The translations under genes were made by a program, and so were the position numbers. DNA of 64,000 nucleotides, from assembly GCA_946902875.1 (NCBI GenBank), contig OX336355.1:7275347-7339346 (forward strand), written 5' to 3'. The notes under the pieces are model-generated. The model worked only from the letters and a program-made list of their open reading frames with translations. It ran no database searches and had not been told where the DNA came from. Shown here piece by piece: positions 22,018 to 34,221 of the stretch (the stretch's first letter is position 1; each line of letters opens with the position of its first letter). This stretch comes from Nematopogon swammerdamellus (taxonomy: Eukaryota; Arthropoda; Insecta; Lepidoptera; Adelidae).

Positions 22018-25000
22018 GTACAAAGAGATCACGCACACACGCATTTTCTCTTCCAACAGGTTGTAATGTGTTAGATTCTGTTAGTCCATGGTACTTAGGT
22101 CCTTATCTCGATTCCTAGTTGGGGAGTACAATTATTATTATCTGTTTCAAATTATGAGGAAATGCAGCAAATAGCAACAGCTACAAGAGCAAAGCGGAAA
22201 ATAGGATAGTGGAAGGTGTTGCACTAAGCTTGCAATAGCTTCACCGAACATATCCGGGCCCATTACCAGAGGAGGGTGTGAATCGAGGTCGGGACTAGCG
22301 AGTGGTCACTTTGTGTAGTTCTCCAGCATATGTTACGTTTGGGCTCGCGGCAAGCCCTCGTCCGATATTCGGCGATTACTAGGATGCGGAGAACCGCCAT
22401 TCCCGCTCTTGACCTCCTTCTCTCTAACTATTCACATTCCACATGCTGTAGGAAGCCTCCAGTGATGTTTTCGAAGCTCTCTCCATATATGAGCTTAGAT
22501 GATGCAACTTTAGCATATATTTCACCAAAATTTTTGGTGCTGAATTATTTTATCATTTACTACTTCTAATTGGACTCTTATTAGACAGACTCCTGTCATA
22601 TTAATAAACTTCATTGTGTTCTACAGTGCCCTGACCGTAGGGTCGCCAGATGAAAAATATAAAAATCCGGATAATATAGAGACAAATCTGTACTTTCGAA
22701 AAAAAAAATCTGGACATGATTCGCATACTTTTGTACTCCATGTAATATTTTCCGTTTATAAAATTTCAAATATGCATTATACCTATATTATGTAATAAAG
22801 AGTGCAATCATTAATATAGGAGTCTTCAGTACCTAAAGTAATATGAATGGTTAGAGTTGGTAGATTTTGAAAGTCTGGACAAATCTGAAGTCTGGGTGCA
22901 ACCCGGACGATAGGCTATAAAACCGGACATGTCCGGACAAATTCTTCTGGCAAGCCTACCTATGCGTCCCTTGTTACACTAGGAGAAATTAAATTATGCA
23001 ATAAGTTCACCTGCACTGCAGAGCAGTCTGTATAAATCCATACATATATACCGTTTATATATTTGAGAGTGTATGACTAACATCATAATATACTGAGTCA
23101 CACTCTATACATAGGGTTGTTACCTATCATTATCAGACATCGGAATCCGCGGGGCAGGAATACGACCTTGTTAGGGATTGACTACGGCGATCAATAAACA
23201 ATCGACACTGTTATCGATACTCATATTTATTTGTTTATTGTATTTTATTCATGTCATATTTCAGACCTGAATACTTATATACCTACAGTACTTATATAAA
23301 CATGTATACTTTATGTTAACGATTAAGTAAATATAATAAATATAATTTGTACCGTGTGGGGCCGGTACTTTAAAAGAATAGCCCCACTGCATCTCTCCCC
23401 GTGCATGTCGTAAAAGGCGACTAATAATGACTCCCTTATATTACTAGGTGGTAGGGTTTAACCCACCCGGGTTCGTACCACCGCACTGAATGAAAGGTCG
23501 GTCGAAACGGCTATGTAAATAGTTTGTGTTTTCCGTCCAGTTCAGTGTAGCCGGCACGACCGAAGGGAAGCACTGACGTGGCACCAAGTTCACCCGGTGT
23601 TATGGGCTGACATCACGGATGTTGTAGGTGATGTAGCCAACAGTGTCAGTTTCAATAAAAAATTTTTTTATGTAAAATATTTTTTTATGTGTTTAAATAA
23701 ATTGATTTATTGGTTGATTTTTATAGCCTAATCGATTCAGTTTCATAACAGTAACAAAAAAGTCTTCAATATCATTATGATGTAACACGTGTAAGTTGGT
23801 AAAAAAAATCAATTTTTTTCTACTCCATGCTAATAAAACTAATATTGTGGTTTGAACAGATTTCTATTGTACCTACAAAGTAAATACAACATATGTTTAT
23901 TATATTTTATTTTCTATAGAAATACTCTTAGTTTTAATAATCGACATTATTCCATATTATTCTAAAATAACGATTGATTTTCGATATTTGTGGATACATT
24001 GTCCCATCACTAAACAACCTTGAATCATTCGTGCCCCGCGGATTCCGATGTATGATCATTATATATTGATGATTTTAGCTCGTGATTCTGCCTTAAGTTC
24101 AAAACAGACTTGCTCAATGGTGAAATCAATCAATTTTGTATGAAAAATTCATTGATATGGGAGCTCTACTTTTTAGATAGACAGAGGGTATATTCTGAAA
24201 AAGGTTAATAACGTCTCGGTATCATGTGAAACTTCAGAACCTGTATTTCTCTTCCACATGGATTACCAAACGCAAAAAGAGAAAGAACTGATGCACGCTG
24301 AGAGACCCTTACCCACTGCAATACAAATACATTTTACCCCAGATTGCACTGAATTGAAAAGACCAAATTTCATTTCGAAAACAAATGATGGTAAATAAAG
24401 TTCCCAACCTTTTTATGGACTACAACTCCCTCAACATGTTTAGATGTCATTTCGTCTCCCTTGATTAACACGAATTTCTAGGAACAACCTTGTCAGCCTC
24501 GATAGCTCAGTGGTGCAGACAGTCAACTGTCGCTATTGAATGTTAAGCAACGCTGGGTGCGGTCAGTACTTGGATGGGTGACCGCTGACCGTTGGAGGCT
24601 GACCGAGGTTCGGATTCCTCGTAAAACTGTAGGTCCCTTCCCTCCTAGTCTTACTTGGTGGTAGGGTTTAATCCGCCCGGGTTGATACCACCACACTGAA
24701 TGAAACGTCGGTCAAAACGGCTATGTACATAGTTTGTGTTTTCCGACCAGTTCAGTGTAGCCGGCACAATCAAAAGGGGGAAGCACTGACATGGCACCTA
24801 GTTCACCCGGTGTTATGGGCTGACATCACGGACGTTGTAGGTGATATAGTCAACCGTGTCAGTTTCCATAAAAAAAAAAAAACAACAACTTTTATGTATT
24901 ATGGGCAAGTTCATTATAAAAAAAATTCTCGTTTTTCTTGCGCGGCGTACTTGTTTCGGCATTACAAAATAAAATAATTGGAACAATACAGAGTAGATTA

Positions 25001-28000
25001 AAATGGCTCCTGTGCAAAAAATACTGTTATAAATTAACAGAAGTATGAAAAGTATCCCAGAAACGTCAACAAATTTTTGAGAACGAAGGTCTGACTAAAT
25101 TATAATGTATGCACGAATTTTCTATATATTCGTGGCACGACGACATTGCAGGTGTGATGACGCAGATTGGGAAGCTCCGGACTAATGTAAATAATATGTT
25201 TGACATCCGCAGCCCCACCAAGCCCGGAGGCAAGCTGGACCTCATCACCAACGTCAAGTCCCAGATGACCGGTTGGCTCGGCTCCGGCATCCCGATACCC
25301 GGCCTCCGGAAAAGCAACGAAGCGGGCGCCGAGGCCGCCGACGCGGCCCCCGCCCCCGAGCCGGCCGAGGAGCCCAAGCAAGAGCCGAAGGACGATGACG
25401 ACAATTCTAGGTATATTAGGTACGGGGTCGGCCCATTTAAATGAGTCACAAGTATGTCACAACTAACAGCTTAATTTAAAAATGTATTGTTTTATTCTAT
25501 TTTTTTGTTTGTTACGGTTGGTGTGCCATCGGTGCAGTTCGCACCAAAATTATTATTTTTTCGATCAAGTATGTGTGCCTCACTCAGAGGGGCCAGATTG
25601 CATGCTCCGATGAGCCATTTTGGATTGCTGGCTGTACTGGACTATAGATAATTCATCCGAGGCTGCAGTGCAACTTAAATGCGCCTCTGGAGTTTTCCTT
25701 TGATCATTGTCATAGCTTAACACAATTTCTGGTCTAACAAAGGTGCAGATAATGCATACAGTATGAAGTGTGATGTGCTTAATTAACCTCAGGTGCCATT
25801 TAAGTTTGCTTATCTGTAATTCGTCTGGCATCAATGTTTCAATTGGCATAAATCATGAGCGTGCCCAGGATTTTGGTTCTGGGGTTCAGATTTCATCAAA
25901 GGAAATTGCAATACTGGAACTAGCCTAGTAAATTTTCTAGCTCTACCCTTTACATCCCTAGTTTTAGTGTGGAAAAAAATTAATAATGAAGTTTAAAAAA
26001 ATTACTATTCCCTTGAGAGAAGTAATTGTTTGATCACAAAACCTCTGTTTACAGCTAAAGCGATGAACATTGAAACAGAAGGGTTATAAATTTAAATAAT
26101 AAATAATAAAAAAAGTTTCAGTAACAAAATTAAACTAAATTATGAATTTTGCATCTAAGTCTTCCCTTATCACCAATTTAACCAAATTCTTATCAGAGTT
26201 GTGTAATATTCCTGACTACCCGATGACACGCCAAGATTATTTTTAAGAATTTTCAATTAAAACCTAGGAACAGTTCTGAAAGCAGGACTTTTGAACATTT
26301 CTTTATCATTTTACGCACAAGAATAAATATTTTTCATTGCTTGTGTATGCTTTTCCACTCTATTAAGTTAATTTTGTTGTAAGAAACATACATTGTCAGA
26401 GGATACTTTAAAATGGAGTTATTTGCTGCGAGAAGAGAAGGTAAATTTTATTTATTTACTCTGCATTACATAATTTTATTTCAAAGAATGTTCAAACGTC
26501 CTTCAAACATTCGTCCGAATGGTTTTTTTTTGTCTCTTTTATAATTCACACCGCTTTTTGTGTTCTCATTATTCACATTTTCCGAATGTTTCCGCTTGAT
26601 GGCACAATCATTTATGAACGCTTGATTATCCATCATTATCATACTGGAAGTGTCCGAAGGGATTCCGACTTGGTGAACTCATTTATTTTGGACGAGCCCC
26701 CATCTTTATTTTTCTTCATTAATGCATCACCAGTACTATCTACGCTAAACTATATACTACTATATTGACTGTACAGTAGAAATACCTCTTAACCAACAAT
26801 CACTTTTTGGGCATAGCCGCTTTTTAGTTAGTGGACGGCAGACTTAGGGAGCCGACGCCCCTACAGATTTGCAGTGGTTCTAAGTCGCGGGCCACCACAG
26901 GGTCACCTACCAGTCGCATGGCACGATGCTGGTTTCTTGGAGTAATAAAGGATTCTATCTATCTATCTATAACTAAAAAGATCACCAGTGCGTTTGTACC
27001 GTTCGGAGGTGTGTGAGAGGGGCAATTGGTGATCGCTGAAACGCACCTAATTATTTGAAAAAGACAATTTAATAAAAAAGTCTCAACCTTAAAGACTTTA
27101 AGCATAAAGTCGGAGGTATGCATTTTGTCAACTTTAACATACGACATTATGCTTCGAAAGGTGATGATGATAAACAATTTTGTTCAGAGATATTTCTATT
27201 TCAGTGTTGAAATGTATCTATTTTAAAATATCTTGATAAGCATGCAATGTTCTATTAGGAGTACTGCTCATTTGTGTACAGTCAGACTAAAAATGGTGAT
27301 ACACTTATTAATATATCACTCCGGATGCACACTGCGAGGAAATTTGTACTCTGACAGTGTTAGTGTTGTGTGCAAGGTTGTCTGGAAGAAATTGTATTCT
27401 GCAATATGTCTACCTTTGGAGGTGGACGGAAACACAAACTATCTACATAGCCGTTTCGACCAACGTTTCATTCAGTGCGGTGTTGAACCCTACCACCTAG
27501 TAAGGTAAGAAGGGAAGGAACCTACAGTTTTATGTGGAATCCGAACCACAGTCAGCTTCCAACAGTCGAGCGGTCACCCATCCAAGTACTGACTGGCCCA
27601 GCGTTGCTTAACAATCAATAGCGACAGTCGACTGTCTGAACCACTGAGCTATTGAGGCTGATTGTTTGTCTGTCTTTCTATTCGTCCGTCCACCTGTCTG
27701 TCACCAGCTTTAATTGGCTCCCTAAACGACTTGCGCAATCTTCTTTAAACTTGGGATGTGTATAGGTTCCGGGGAGGCAATACAATTTCAGGGGTAACGC
27801 GGGCAGGAGACATGCCGTCTCCAGGCACTATGATAGCAAGAACGGAATAAATAAAATGGTAAATGGATAAATAAAGTCTGGCGGAATTAAATCTGTACAC
27901 AGCGAAAACCTTTTATTCCTCAAAAAACAGCTATGATAATTTTTGTTAAGTAAATTGGAGGCACAGGGCAACTGGAGGCGAATTCAGTAGCAGAAAAATC

Positions 28001-31000
28001 TAGAATCGAGTAAATCGATGTATTGCCATGCCCTGCCGACCTTTACATGTTTTACAAAGAAAAATGAATTAAACTCGAATTGGAAAAATTTTACTCGAGA
28101 TTTTGTCAATCGCTGCTCTCGTGCTCGATTGAAACGTATGGGGGGGTGCTGTGTCCGTTGCCATGCAGACTGAGCATTGTCAGCTTCTACATAGAATGAG
28201 TGTGACCATGTGATGTGATAATGTGAGGTGGCGATGTAAAGATGTGAGGTGGTGATGTGATGATGTGATGATGTGAGATGGTGATGTGTTATGGAAATGT
28301 GATGATGTGAGGTGGTGATGTTATTATGTGAGGTGCTGATGTGATGATGTGAGGTGTTGATGTGATGATGTGAGGCGGTAATGTGATGCGGAAATGTGAT
28401 GATGTGAGGTGGTGATGTGATGATGTGAGGTGGTTGTTGTTGTTGTTGTTTTGGTTTGGGGTTGGCTCTAGGCCTGCAAACTAATCCCGCTTGGTTGGGG
28501 ACCTTCGTGCAAAACCCCGCAGTCTCCAGCTACCCCAGCCAGCCTATGTCTTCCATGGAAGTCACAAGTCGACCGGGGTGTCTGCAGGCCGCTTATCCCT
28601 TAGTCGCCTTTTACGACATGCACGGGGAGAGATGCAGTGGGACTATTCTTATTAAGTACCGACCCCACACAGTACAAGATGTGAGGTGGTAATGTGATGC
28701 GGAAATGTGAGGTGGCGATGTGATGATGTGAAGTGCTGATGTGGATGGTGTGAGGTGTTGATGTGATGATGTGAGGTGATGATGTGATGTGGTGATGTGA
28801 TAAGGTAACGTGATGTGGTGATGTGATGATGTGAGATGGTGATGTGAGGTGGTGGTGACGTGTGTTATGGGTTGCAGCGCGACCGGCGGCGCAGACAGCC
28901 GCCCCGCCTCCGGGCCCGGCACTCCGACCGAGGATCAGCCTCAGCCAGCGGGCAATGGTAACTTCACTATAGCTATTTCATTTTATATCGCTTGTAGATC
29001 CTAGTAGCTAGCGAAATAAAGTCAGATAGGGGTAAAGCTCTTCTTAACTCATAAATGGCGTCCTTTGGGTCGGATACTAGCTAGCTCGTCTTACTTCTGG
29101 AAGAGTTTATGTAAACAGCAAATTAATTTATTTAAAAATGTAAAAGGAATCTTTGAGATTGTAACCTGGTTCCAAGACAGTTGTACAAACACTGGTTTTG
29201 GTAATATTTGTACTTTGGAAAGGCATAGGTGTATAGTGAGTACCTTTAAATACAGCTAGGTCACCAGGCTGCAACTCTTAACAACCACTTTTTAGTATTC
29301 CTTTTACTTTTTTTAAGTAATTGATTTGCTGTTTTATTTATTATGCTCTTAATAAGTTACTTAGTAATACGAGCTAGCTAGTAACCGTGCCCTTGAGGAG
29401 ATAATCTATATTTTTGGCTTCTATATTTTTACTTTTGCTATTTTTGTTGTTTCATTTTGATTATTTTTGTTTGTTTCATTTTGATTATTTTTGTTTTGTT
29501 TTTATTATTTTTCAGAAAAGCGTAAGATATTCAACGTAGAGGCTATCGAAGTTCCGGACATGCACGAGTGTTAGTACAAGCTATTTTTTGTTTACTTCAT
29601 TTTATTGTTTTCTTTATGTTGTGAAACTACAGGTTGTTTCTAATTTGTGTATTTGTAAATCAATTCAATGTAAGTTGTATTATGCATTTCGAAGGAATGT
29701 GACGTATGGTGTATACTCTGACTTCCTAAATTTGGCTTTTATCTGTCAAAAAAATTGTGGGAAATATTAATCGGCAGGAGGACTGGAGGAAGATTGGAGA
29801 GGCGTATGTCCAACAGTGAATGCAAAAACTCGATTAACTGAATCATCCGTCCTTCCCGAGGGGCCGTTTACTGCTGGAATCATGATTTCCCACACTTTGA
29901 ATCGATTCAGAATCAATAAGTTATTAGAAAGATTTTAACATCATTTTGGGAATCAGCTTGAAATCTTGAAATCAGGGAGAAATCTTAGATATCGATTCAG
30001 AAATTTCAAAAACCGCGTTAGTCAGTAAGAATCAGAAGAAACAATTGGAAATTGTTAGAAACTCTGTGAAACACTAATATTTCGGTGTGCGCTCGAGCGA
30101 ATCAGTCGGGAACAGCAGGAAACAGTCCGAAACAGCTTGGGATCAACACGTTAAAACTTGAATGAATGAATACGCAGTCTCGTAAACAGGCAAATGCAAA
30201 AATTGCCCCAACCGTACTAAGAAGAAGAGCTATTATCCTATATACGCCACTATGGCTATCGTGCAATTTTTCCGTGAGACGAACACCGAACAGCAAGCGC
30301 GAGCCTTTTCTAGCATACGAGATTTTTCTATTTACGTCACTCTCGCCCTCGCGTGGCTCACTGGTCAAAAAACACGCATAGTTTAATTGAAATCATAATA
30401 CCGAACACTGTTGATAAGAGGCGTAAAATTTAATTGTTTTTTGTAATGTATGTAGGTATTATTAGAAAATAATTTAATTATGACTACGTAAATTTAAAAA
30501 GGTATTATTTATTGTATTTTCATTGAGTTCTAGGGACACAAAATTATGAAAACGTTTTAATGTGTGCTAGATATTATCAGAACGTAATTTGACTGTAACT
30601 TAGTAAATTTTATAGAATGTTTCATTTTATTTAGAAAATAATTTGCGTGAATTTTAAAATAAACAAAATTAGGTTCTTAGGATTTGTAGTGAACTTTATA
30701 CTCGATAGCTGGCCTCAGCGAGCAAGTGAAACGTAAGGAACAGCTATTTGTCTCTTTCGCACCTGCTTAGTCTTAGCTGTGTATAACAGAGAGGCACATT
30801 TATACATTCGCGTCAGTGTCGCGAATGTTGTGTTCTTCTGTATTCTATTACATGGAATAGAATAGGTTAGAACTATAATATTTGCGACACTGCCGCGAAT
30901 GTTACACTGCGCTCCGTGCACGCACCGCCGCGCCGCGCCGGCGCGGCCGCCGCGGGATTCACTACAATCGATCCGGAACCACGATGAAACAGCGGGGAAC

Positions 31001-32568
31001 AGCCGGGAACAGGCGGAAACAACAGAATCAGCTTGTACTCGTGCAGCTCAGTGCGCGCAACAGTCAGGAACGTTCCCCGTGCGTTCTTTTGAGTTAAAAT
31101 TTTATTTATTGATTCCTTACCATCGGAATCAAACCGATGCCATTGCCATGCCAACCATGCTTTTAAGTGTAGAATCACAAGAATCATGAGAAAATCGACG
31201 AAATAATTTATGCTCACATAGAATCGATTCTCAGTGAACGACCCCTCGGTCCTTCCACCTAAAAATATGTCACTCTATGAATTATTGTAGAATCAACATT
31301 CTATTTCGAAGTAAAATAAGAAAAATAATAGTATTTCTCTTATTTTAATTCTGTTATACTACGGCGACAGCAATACACTCCTAAACCTCTGCATGCAACC
31401 ATTTGCTTCTCAACTGTTCCGAACTATGACTACAACCATTTGCTTCTCAACTGTTCCGAACTATGACTACAACAATTTGCTTCTCAACTGTTCCGAACTA
31501 TGACTACAACCATTTGCTTCTCAACTGTTCCGTACTATGACTACAACCATTTGCTTCTCAACTGTTCCGAACTATGACTACAACCATTTGCTTCTCAACT
31601 GTTCCGAACTATGACTACAACCATTTGCTTCTCAACTGTTCCGAACTATGACTACAACCATTTGCTTCTCAACTGTTCCGAACTATGACTACAACCATTT
31701 GCTTCTCAACTGTTCCGAACTATGACTACAACCATTTGCTTCTCAACTGTTCCGTACTATGACTACAACCATTTGCTTCTCAACTGTTTCGAACTATGAC
31801 TACAACCATTTGCTTCACAACTGTTCCGTACTATGACTACAACCATTTGCTTCTCAACTGTTCCGAACTATGACTACAACCATTTGCTTCTCAACTGTTC
31901 CGAACTATGACTACAACCATTTGCTTCTCAACTGTTCCAAACTATGACTACAACCATTTGCTTCTCAACTGTTCCGAACTATGACTACAACCATTTGCTT
32001 CTCAACTGTTCCAAACTATGACTACAACCATTTGCTTCTCAACTGTTCCGAACTATGAATACAACCATTTGCTTGTTGTCGAGGGACTCGTACTCCACAC
32101 TGGGACCGCACACAGTCCATTGTACGCCATCGTTTTTTTTTTGTTTTTTTTTTTAATGTTATCCGGTATGGGTGGCTGAGTCGGAGGGGCCAAAGCGCAT
32201 GCTCCGACCTGCCAATATCACCTCCGAGAAGGTAGGTGCCATACCGGAGACTTCCCTGGATTGCTGGCTATACTGGACTAGAGGAGAACACAGCCGAGGC
32301 TGCTATGCGGCCATCTTACATCCAGTACGGTGGCACCAACCCAGTCGGCTACAATTTGAGCCTACCACCTAGTAAGGGGCAAGGGAAAGGCGTTTACTTT
32401 TGAACTGTTGGAATGGATGACAGCAGCGTGTGATTGTGGACGACAGTGACCAACAAGGCGGTGGCGGGTGCCAAGTACATCGGCAGCTTCCTCTCGTCCG
32501 CGGTGAACAAGGCCGGCGCTAAGGTCAGCGAGGCGAGCGCCAAGATCAAGAAGACCGTCGAGGAAAAT
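21871..32568 (+). CDS. SYAP1: SYAP1/Sap47 synapse-associated protein 1, N-terminal exons (3' part not found)
   Basis: Five exons, chained by matching phase, give 648 nt or 216 codons. The protein opens MFSGLTNQVSSWMGAAKG, close to fly Sap47. It continues with a membrane-binding-like segment (MTGWLGSGIPIPGLRK), an acidic Pro/Ala-rich stretch, ADSRPASGPGTPTED (the most Sap47-like segment), and the amphipathic AKYIGSFLSSAVNKAGAKV. SYAP1 proteins act at membranes and synaptic terminals and in Akt signalling, through a BSD domain downstream of this part. No BSD exon was found up to 64000. Exon 1 has a weak donor (GTACAA) and exon 2 has two possible acceptors, so the exon 1/2 junction is tentative. 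Similarity of exons 2, 3 and 5 makes the family firm. Confidence 0.88.
22205..22505 (+). repeat. Repeat E, second copy
   Basis: It matches the middle of the 18.7-kb copy, including GCCTCCAGTGATGTTTTCGA. It lies in SYAP1 intron 1. Confidence 0.7.
22638..22960. mobile_element. Decayed hAT-like MITE
   Basis: TAGGGTCGCCAGA and TCTGGCAAGCCTA form imperfect terminal inverted repeats. The interior repeats the words CCGGA and CTGGACA, like the 34-kb element. No target duplication is recognised. Confidence 0.5.
23134..24054 (+). mobile_element. hAT-like non-autonomous element, copy 1 (contains a SINE)
   Basis: The ends are CAGACATCGGAATCCGCGG and the inverse of CATACATCGGAATCCGCGG. An 8-bp duplication ATCATTAT flanks it at 23126-23133 and 24055-24062. 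The 8-bp size points to the hAT class. There is no transposase frame. A SINE (23350-23665) is nested inside. Confidence 0.88.
23350..23665 (+). repeat. SINE family C, nested in hAT-like copy 1
   Basis: The full head, core and tail are present, and the copy interrupts the TIR element. It is therefore younger than that element's insertion. Confidence 0.87.
24492..24882 (+). repeat. SINE family B (tRNA/5S-like head), full length
   Basis: TCGATAGCTCAGTGG is tRNA-like. It is followed by GTTAAGCAACGC and CAGTACTTGGATGGGTGACC, which resemble the internal promoter region of 5S rRNA. The shared core, the ACATCACGGA-type tail and an A tract follow. Confidence 0.88.
25166..25410 (+). CDS. SYAP1: SYAP1 exon 2
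   Basis: This exon encodes IGKLRTNVNNMFDIRSPTKP, KSQMTGWLGSGIPIPGLRK and an Ala/Pro/Glu-rich tail ending KDDDDNSR. The donor is GTATAT in phase 2. The acceptor at 25165 is used here for frame; an upstream CAG at 25149-25151 would need a phase-1 donor. Confidence 0.85.
26826..26970 (+). repeat. LINE 3' end with TCTA tail
   Basis: AGTAATAAAGGATTCTATC is followed by TCTATCTATCTAT. The upstream 120 bp shows no clear coding frame. Confidence 0.55.
27424..27662 (-). repeat. SINE family B, 3'-truncated
   Basis: The 5S-like head and core are present in reverse orientation. The tail is missing. Confidence 0.82.
28202..28436. repeat. GT-rich minisatellite, left part
   Basis: Variants of GTGATGATGTGAGGTG repeat with irregular length. 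The array is split by a SINE-like fragment. Confidence 0.88.
28437..28678 (-). repeat. SINE C-head-containing fragment inside a GT-rich array
   Basis: In reverse orientation it carries the GGGTCGGTAC head and the GTCGTAAAAGGCGACTAAGG segment, followed by sequence not seen in the other copies. It splits the minisatellite around it. Confidence 0.65.
28679..28860. repeat. GT-rich minisatellite, right part
   Basis: The same GTGATGATGTGAGGTG-type units continue up to about 20 bp before the SYAP1 exon 3 acceptor. Confidence 0.88.
28878..28957 (+). CDS. SYAP1: SYAP1 exon 3
   Basis: This exon encodes SATGGADSRPASGPGTPTED and QPQPAGNG. It is the exon most similar to Sap47 by sequence and phase. A GT-rich minisatellite ends about 20 bp before its acceptor. 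The donor is GTAACT. Confidence 0.92.
29516..29569 (+). CDS. SYAP1: SYAP1 exon 4, 54-nt in-frame exon
   Basis: The exon lies between TTTTTCAG and GTTAGT, both in phase 1, and encodes EKRKIFNVEAIEVPDMHE. Exon 3 can also join exon 5 in frame, so this behaves like a cassette exon. If its donor were ignored, the frame would stop two codons later. Confidence 0.7.
29772..29825 (+). mobile_element. LINE 3' end remnant
   Basis: GAGGACTGGAGGAAGATTGG and GGCGTATGTCCAACAGTG match the end of RTE-like LINEs. It abuts the 1,392-bp hAT-like element. Confidence 0.6.
29857..31248. mobile_element. hAT-like non-autonomous element, 1,392 bp
   Basis: Terminal repeats CGAGGGGCCGTTTACTG and the inverse of CGAGGGGTCGTTCACTG are flanked by a perfect 8-bp duplication GTCCTTCC (29849-29856 and 31249-31256). 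Both subterminal zones carry clusters of GGAACAG/GAAACAG. The interior lacks a transposase frame. Confidence 0.82.
31397..32078. repeat. 37-bp minisatellite, about 18 copies
   Basis: The unit begins AACCATTTGCTTCTCAACTG and ends CGAACTATGACTAC. Copies are nearly identical, with a few single-base changes. It lies in the intron before SYAP1 exon 5. Confidence 0.95.
32131..32391 (-). repeat. SINE family A, 5'-truncated
   Basis: The tail and part of the core match family A, but the tRNA-like head is missing. It ends about 55 bp before SYAP1 exon 5. Confidence 0.82.
32447..32568 (+). CDS. SYAP1: SYAP1 exon 5
   Basis: This exon encodes TNKAVAGAKYIGSFLSSAVN and KAGAKVSEASAKIKKTVEEN, the amphipathic helix before the BSD domain. 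The acceptor is GACAG and the donor GTGAGT in phase 0. Confidence 0.92.
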
Positions 32569-34221
32569 GTGAGTACACTGTGTTGATAATAAAAAAAAAA
32601 AAGAAATCAACAATAAATACAAACAATACGACTGTTGTTAAGCAAACACTTTTAAAAATTTTTAGCAACTTTTGACCCTCTCGCGCAACTTTTGTTTTTA
32701 GGCAAAGGGGGACGAGTTCGGACGGGATCTTTTTACAATCTGGTTCAGATTCTCTCATAGTTTAAGGATCTATATGCCACAGATCTATCAAGTGTTCTCG
32801 TTTTGAAAATTTTACGAAAACATATTGCATCCCATACAAAGAAAAATAAAAAATAAATCTCCGGAAATATCAACTTTAGTGAAAAACATGTAAGAATAAA
32901 AGTGTCTTATATTTCGCCTACAAATATGTTTCCATCGAAAAAACATCAACATTCGGAAAACAAATTCAAAGTCCGCTTTATTGTACGCTTTATTGGTCTT
33001 TTTCGCGCACCGAGGGTTCCAGACTACCACCGTAAATGCCTGATTTTTTATACAGATTTAATTATTTAAAAAAATTAATTATAGCCTAATTTAATTATTT
33101 AAATAATTTATTCATTTCTTATGTAAGTATTCGGGGGGCATTCCAGGGTCGAACTATCACAACATATTTTTCAAGCAATATTTTTTTTTATTTTATTTCA
33201 TTCACTTTAAATATTATTTATTTAAAAAATTTTATTTACCTAATAATATTGTTATAAACCCTTACTTAATAATTTAAAATTATAATTATTTATATATTAA
33301 TATTTATAGAATTTTTTTTATTTTTGATTACTATAAGGACAGAAAAAAAGGGATTGTCTGTCCGATGCATTATTTTCTTAAAAAATCTCTAAAATGTCGA
33401 TTGTTCAGTTTTATGCAAGGAATGTTGGCGCAAATCATCATCATTGCAAGATCAAAAAAAAAACTTGCTGATTCATTCCTCTCACTTTACCTTCATGATG
33501 ATTGATTGATTTTGAAAATTGAATTACCTTGATCATGATTGAGCTTATGTATTTTTCGACATTTGACTTTCTTGAACAATGAATCAGTATGTTGCACACG
33601 TTTCATTGTACCTGCCCATTATGAAAATTCAGCTCAGGATCCCCGCTGAACTGCCGGCGATCTAATTCAGTGGAAATTCGCCAGCCGCGCGAAACGTACC
33701 TACACGCTCGCCCACGCAACTGCGCGCAGCTGCAAAGCAATAAACACTTTACACTCGATCGTTTAGGTACATTTTCGCACGCAGCGATTGGCGACGTAAA
33801 ACAGTAGGCTATTAAAGCCGAAGATATGGAACTTTTTCTATGGAGTGATTTATCTGTTGCGAAGTAACTATTAAGTAATCTGTGCCATTGGCGCTGTCTT
33901 ATTCGTATGCTTGTATCTCTTGGGCAAAGAATAGTCACGTCATCGCGCGTCATTTTCACCTCTCTTCCGCCCTCGCCCCCTCTTGCCGGTCGGGCTCCAC
34001 CGCCGCGCCGCCTCCTGTCCCCCCCCACAGAACTAGGCCACTGGGTCAAGTATGTATGGATCGGGCGCGGGACTGCCGGCGGCGAATTGATTTCGTACGG
34101 AGTTTTCGTGGAAACGAGCCAAGGACGCATTGGCGACCAACATTGTTGAGCCCTGTGTTATAATTACGCTTCCTACTGCATGGAAACGTTAAAATCGATC
34201 CCACTCTGTACGGATCCCATA

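Noticed and set aside
24500..24600. 5S rRNA gene
   Set aside because: Only the internal 5S-like part is present, within a repeated SINE with a tRNA-like start.
28611..28922. 103-codon His/Ser/Thr-rich frame on the minus strand
   Set aside because: It is the reverse reading of the GT-rich minisatellite and of SYAP1 exon 3.
33603..34130. 175-codon open frame on the minus strand
   Set aside because: CpG-rich sequence with no recognisable domain, no splice context and frames open on both strands.
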